Origin: Bacteroidales bacterium UBA6408
Lineage (GTDB): Bacteria; Bacteroidota; Bacteroidia; Bacteroidales; UBA932
Length of the DNA: 8,920 nucleotides
Assembly (NCBI GenBank): GCA_002439805.1
Contig: DJPQ01000064.1
Span: forward strand, 30,523 to 39,442
Reading direction: 5' to 3'
Below the pieces are notes generated by a model. That model searched no databases. It saw nothing but the letters and a program-made list of their open reading frames with translations, and was not told the origin of the DNA. This document shows positions 6,074 through 8,920 of the stretch, piece after piece. Positions within the stretch are counted from its first letter, which is position 1. Every line of letters begins with the position of its first letter. A program made the translations under genes and the position numbers.

Positions 6074-7495
6074 TTATGATCTGTCGCGAATTACGACCGT
6101 GGTGAGGGACCATGTCTCCATCGGGAGCGCGACAGAAAGGAAATTGTCCCGGTATTTTATCTGAAATTTCTTCCTTCGGTGAAGATTTTCAGACGCGATG
6201 AACACGACTATGCTGCCGTCGGGGTTGCGGAAAGCCATTGACGGAAGCTCCTTGTCTGGATGCGATGCCCGAAGAATCACCGCGCCGGGCTTGACGAAAG
6301 GAGCGATATGGCTGAAAACCGTAAGCTGCGACGACGGGAGAACGGCGCCTGTGTCCGTGTCGATGGAATAGAGTCCCGCACAATTGAACTTGCCGGTGAC
6401 AGGCTGCCCGTCCGTATCGAGAAGCAGATTCCATCCGGTGTAGGAACTGCATCCGTAATTAAGACAGGCGCAGATTTCCTCAGACCACCACTTTGCCGTC
6501 CTGCCATGGTCGCCGACAGCGGGACCGTGCTCTGTAAGGTGCATTTCCATTCCCGGGAATCTCTCATGAACCTTTTCCTGAACTGACGGGCTGCCCTCGT
6601 ACGGATGCCATGCCACGGCGGCGACATTTCTGAGAACATCCTCGTCGGAGAGTTCATCAATGACGCGCTCCCAGAACAGGAAATTATGGTCAAGGAGCCA
6701 TATCTTCGTCCCGAGTCCGGCTTTCCTTAAGGCGGCGGGCAGCAGTTTCCCCACCAGCCTCGCCTCCTGTTCCGCCGACACGAGAGTCGCCGGACATCCA
6801 CCGGCCTGATCCGTGAGCGGCTCGTTCTGAACCGTCATGGCATCTATGACCACGCCCTCCTCCTTGTATGCCTTGAGATAGGCCGCCCAGTAATTGGCGA
6901 ACGCCTGAAGGCACTCATCCTTCAGCGAGCCGCCGCACATCTGTCCGGACGTCTTCATCCATCCGGGGGCGCTCCATATCGAGGAGAATATGAACACGTC
7001 CGGACGTATCTGCTGTATCTCCTTGATTATCGGAATCATATACTTTCTGTCCCGCTCTATCGAGAAGTGCCTCATCGAGACGTCGCCGGAATGGTCATTA
7101 TAGTTGTAAAGTTCAGTGGCATAGTCGCTTGAACCGCAGTTCAGCCTTATTATGCCGAGATTCATCCCGTCCCTGCCGAACACCCGCTCAAGAAATGCGT
7201 GCCTGTCCTCTGCGGACATCTGTGACAGAAGCCAGCAGGAGGCGTCTGTAATGGAGATGCCAATACCCCAAAAAGGATGCGAGTCAGATGCGGAATCAAG
7301 ATCAAGAAATCCCACGTCAGAGTAGCGGTGAGGAGTGAACGGAGTCGAAAGGACACTGCGGAAAGGCTTGTCCTTTGTCGTCTGAAACAGGCTGAACCCT
7401 ATTTCACCGTCCTTCGGGACATAAGACTGAGCGTTGGCTGCAAGGCATGGCATCATGCAGGAAAGCGTCGCGATGAAAGCATAAATCTTATTCAT
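6074..7495 (-). CDS. GH30-family glycosidase, exported
   Basis: A 473-residue exported GH30 enzyme, the glucosylceramidase/beta-1,6-glucanase type of clan GH-A. Residues 1-22 form a signal peptide with an ANA/Q cleavage site. The ATG at 7495 is preferred to the one at 7519: the extra eight residues (MFNESLNE) put two acidic residues before the signal, and the 7519 ATG lies inside the target duplication of the adjacent inserted element. GIGISITDASCWLL (~77-90) starts the barrel; SAPGWMKT (~175-182) is the conserved substrate-strand motif. The probable acid/base is Glu225 in TVQNEP and the nucleophile Glu322 in LTEHGP; AWHPYEG (~295-301) is also typical. The C-terminal ~90 residues form the usual beta-sandwich. 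The family retains by a double displacement; the exact beta-linkage (glucose, xylose or fucose) is open. It lies 32 bp before the GH43 start, so the two are probably co-transcribed. Confidence 0.88.
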   Translation of the reverse strand: MNKIYAFIATLSCMMPCLAANAQSYVPKDGEIGFSLFQTTKDKPFRSVLSTPFTPHRYSDVGFLDLDSASDSHPFWGIGISITDASCWLLSQMSAEDRHAFLERVFGRDGMNLGIIRLNCGSSDYATELYNYNDHSGDVSMRHFSIERDRKYMIPIIKEIQQIRPDVFIFSSIWSAPGWMKTSGQMCGGSLKDECLQAFANYWAAYLKAYKEEGVVIDAMTVQNEPLTDQAGGCPATLVSAEQEARLVGKLLPAALRKAGLGTKIWLLDHNFLFWERVIDELSDEDVLRNVAAVAWHPYEGSPSVQEKVHERFPGMEMHLTEHGPAVGDHGRTAKWWSEEICACLNYGCSSYTGWNLLLDTDGQPVTGKFNCAGLYSIDTDTGAVLPSSQLTVFSHIAPFVKPGAVILRASHPDKELPSMAFRNPDGSIVVFIASENLHRRKKFQIKYRDNFLSVALPMETWSLTTVVIRDRS

Positions 7496-7511
7496 TTCAT
7501 TCAATGATTCG

Positions 7512-7519
7512 TTAAACAT
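7512..7519. repeat. Left copy of 8-bp target duplication
   Basis: TTAAACAT directly abuts the left terminal inverted repeat of the element at 7520-7702 and is identical to 7703-7710. Its reverse complement supplies the upstream in-frame ATG of the GH30 gene. Confidence 0.8.
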
Positions 7520-7556
7520 CTCAAGTTTCGCAAGTATTCTAACTCATTGCGAATAT

Positions 7557-7585
7557 TAAACTTATCTCATTAATCAAACTCTCAA
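7557..7585 (-). promoter_or_regulatory. Possible outward promoter inside the MITE-like element
   Basis: On the minus strand TTG (7585-7583) is followed after 18 bp by TAAGTTTA (7564-7557), a 7-of-8 match to the Bacteroidota -7 box TAnnTTTG. The start point would be near 7550, reading into the GH30 gene at 7495. Matches of this quality occur by chance in AT-rich DNA, so this is tentative. Confidence 0.25.
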
Positions 7586-7627
7586 GTCCCACGCACTTTT
7601 TCCTGTCTACGTTACCCCTCTCCTAAA

Positions 7628-7648
7628 TCCTCTCCCTCGGGGAGAGGA
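7628..7648. repeat. 9-bp hairpin in the core of the MITE-like element
   Basis: TCCTCTCCC (7628-7636) and GGGAGAGGA (7640-7648) are perfect reverse complements around the 3-nt loop TCG. It resembles the CTCTCC...GGAGAG type of short palindromic extragenic repeat seen in many bacterial genomes. There is no U-tract on either strand, so it is not an intrinsic terminator. Confidence 0.75.
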
Positions 7649-7702
7649 CTTACCCTCGCCACAAGGGCTCAAAAGTGGTGTTTCGCACTTGCGAAACTTG
7701 AG

Positions 7703-7710
7703 TTAAACAT
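7703..7710. repeat. Right copy of 8-bp target duplication
   Basis: TTAAACAT directly follows the right terminal inverted repeat and is identical to 7512-7519. It ends 4 bp before the stop codon of the GH20 gene (7715-7717), so the insertion just missed that gene. Confidence 0.8.
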
Positions 7711-7714
7711 TATA

Positions 7715-8920
7715 TTATTCCGTCATGAGGGGATATACCCTTATGGGCTGGAGGATTGTCAGTTCTCGGCCGTTGCCGGTGAAAGTGCACACGAGTCTCA
7801 CGGCGCGTACCGGACGTTTCGGGAATATGGAAACTCCGCCGTCGGCGAGGGAGCCGGCCCTGTGGAAATGCTTCCCGTCGTAGGAGACCTCCGCATAGCC
7901 GCAGGGGAAGCCGCCGCTGTCGAAATGGGCCTCACCGGTCTTCAGGACTATTTCGCGGCACCGGACTGGCTCGGAGAAGTCTATCCGAATCCAGTCGCCC
8001 TCGTGAGGCGCGGAGGAGAAATGAGCCTTGTCCCTGTAGGCCTCGACTCCGGGAAACGGTTTCCAGCCGTCTTCGGGAAGGGAGGAACTGAGGCGGAAGG
8101 CCGGTTTTATGATGCCGTAGCACTGCCGTGCCTTGACGGGAACGCTGCGGCCGCTTCCGAAACGGGCAACAAAGTCATAGCGCTCCGGATGCGCTGTCCT
8201 GAACGGCTTGTCATAAGTCTTGGGACGGCCTCCGTCCTTTATGCAGAGGAGCGTCGCCCCCGCTTCCGCCGAAGCCGAGAGGACTCCGCCCTCCCATGTC
8301 ACGGACGGCTCCGGGAGTCGGAACGCCACGCCCATGGCGGAAAGGCGCGGATAGTGGCGCGTCCTCATATATTCCCCGGACTCTTCACCCGAAAGCTTCT
8401 TACCCCAGGACATCGCCCCGAGCGCGGCGGCACGCGGCCAGAGCATGAAGTCGAGATAGTCGGAGCATTCCGGGTCGTTCTGAAGATGGGTTTCCGCCCA
8501 GAAAGCGCCCTCGTAGCCGACGACGGCGGCCCTTTCGGCTTCGGTCACGCCGATGCGCCCGAGGTCAAGGTCGTAGACCCTGCGCCAGTCTATTATGCCG
8601 CCCCAGTCCTGACCGGGGTCGTGCGGGCCCTGCTTCATGTCGAAGTAGAGATGCCAGGCCGACATGAAGACCGTCCTGTAGCCCTTGTCCATGGCATTGC
8701 GGCAGGCCGGGATGTCCTGCCATGCGCAGACGAGGCTCTCCTTGGTGAAGGTGTCCGTAATCACGTCCTTGTCCCACCATGCCACCGGGGTCTTGCCCTT
8801 GGACTTGACGATGGCCGTGACGCGCTTCATGAACAGGTCCTCAAGCTGCCTCGGGTCGGTGAATCCCCGTTCCTTCATGAGCGCGGCGCAGTGAGGGCAG
8901 GACAGCCATCCCTTCATCCC
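7715..8920 (-). CDS. GH20-family enzyme, C-terminal part, with discoidin-like domain
   Basis: The 3' 401 codons of a gene whose start lies right of the window. The first ~175 residues are the second half of a GH20 barrel (beta-N-acetylhexosaminidase or lacto-N-biosidase type), which releases terminal beta-linked GlcNAc or GalNAc using the substrate acetamido group. Supporting motifs, numbered from the Met at 8917, are SCPHC (6-10), AWWD (46-49), CAWQD (64-68), FWAETH (139-144) and a following FMLWPRAAALGAMSW. The catalytic Asp-Glu pair should lie just outside the window, upstream of GWLSCPHC. Residues ~203-262 look like the small beta-domain that follows many GH20 barrels. Residues ~283-395 fit an F5/8-type C (discoidin, CBM32-like) domain: WIRIDFSEPV, GYAEVSYDG, and VRLVCTF near the end. 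No later signal is expected since the N-terminus is missing. It is the first visible gene of the cluster; the operon probably continues to the right. Confidence 0.85.
   Translation of the reverse strand, partial: GMKGWLSCPHCAALMKERGFTDPRQLEDLFMKRVTAIVKSKGKTPVAWWDKDVITDTFTKESLVCAWQDIPACRNAMDKGYRTVFMSAWHLYFDMKQGPHDPGQDWGGIIDWRRVYDLDLGRIGVTEAERAAVVGYEGAFWAETHLQNDPECSDYLDFMLWPRAAALGAMSWGKKLSGEESGEYMRTRHYPRLSAMGVAFRLPEPSVTWEGGVLSASAEAGATLLCIKDGGRPKTYDKPFRTAHPERYDFVARFGSGRSVPVKARQCYGIIKPAFRLSSSLPEDGWKPFPGVEAYRDKAHFSSAPHEGDWIRIDFSEPVRCREIVLKTGEAHFDSGGFPCGYAEVSYDGKHFHRAGSLADGGVSIFPKRPVRAVRLVCTFTGNGRELTILQPIRVYPLMTE

Larger units (their letters stand above)
7520..7702. mobile_element. MITE-like element, 183 bp, 16-bp perfect TIRs
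   Basis: CTCAAGTTTCGCAAGT (7520-7535) is the exact reverse complement of 7687-7702. The pair is flanked immediately on both sides by TTAAACAT. The interior (151 bp) has no coding capacity, is more AT-rich than the genes, and contains a 9-bp hairpin at 7628-7648. The right end has an extra small palindrome, GTTTCGC / GCGAAAC (7680-7697). This is the structure of a non-autonomous miniature transposon. Removing the element and one duplication copy reduces the GH20-GH30 gap from 219 to 28 bp, matching the other tight junctions. An 8-bp duplication is known for several IS families (IS66, ISL3, IS1595, some IS256); the ends alone do not decide which. No transposase is in the window. Confidence 0.8.

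Noticed and set aside
6042..6113. N-terminal extension of the GH43 gene to an ATG at 6113
   Set aside because: It would overlap the GH30 3' end by 40 bp and place a polar 24-residue stretch before a complete lipoprotein signal.

Overview
The window looks like a gut Bacteroidota chromosome, most likely an Alistipes-like member of Bacteroidales. The genes are GC-rich, well above typical Bacteroides or Prevotella. The one clear promoter matches the Bacteroidota -33 TTTG / -7 TAnnTTTG pattern. Start sites lack strong Shine-Dalgarno sequences, and the content is an exported glycan-degrading enzyme cluster. The genus is an inference; the phylum is well supported.

Positions 8920 to 381 hold five minus-strand genes, read right to left: the C-terminal part of a GH20 hexosaminidase-type enzyme with a discoidin-like domain (cut by the window edge), a GH30 enzyme, a GH43 lipoprotein, a second and quite different GH30 enzyme, and a 963-residue fusion of a beta-helix-like domain with a GH63-type (alpha/alpha)6 glycosidase. 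Every protein whose N-terminus is visible carries a signal peptide or lipobox. The set reads as the enzyme arm of a polysaccharide utilization locus that removes beta-linked HexNAc, cuts a beta-linked backbone (GH30), trims furanose or pentose side chains (GH43) and removes alpha-linked sugars (GH63-like). No SusC/SusD pair, regulator or sulfatase is present, so the substrate is not fixed.

Two of the four gene junctions are short (43 and 32 bp). The other two are expanded by non-coding repeats. The GH20/GH30 junction holds a 183-bp MITE-like element with perfect 16-bp terminal inverted repeats and a perfect 8-bp target duplication; removing it restores a 28-bp junction. The GH43/GH30 junction holds a 105-bp quasi-palindrome.

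Positions 1-380 carry no convincing protein gene but much structure on the plus strand: an intrinsic terminator for something left of the window, a Bacteroidota promoter, a candidate ~64-nt small RNA ending in its own terminator hairpin, long-range inverted repeats that could build a larger structured RNA to about position 330, and a hairpin at the convergent end of the enzyme operon. This region and the MITE-like element are the most unusual parts of the window.
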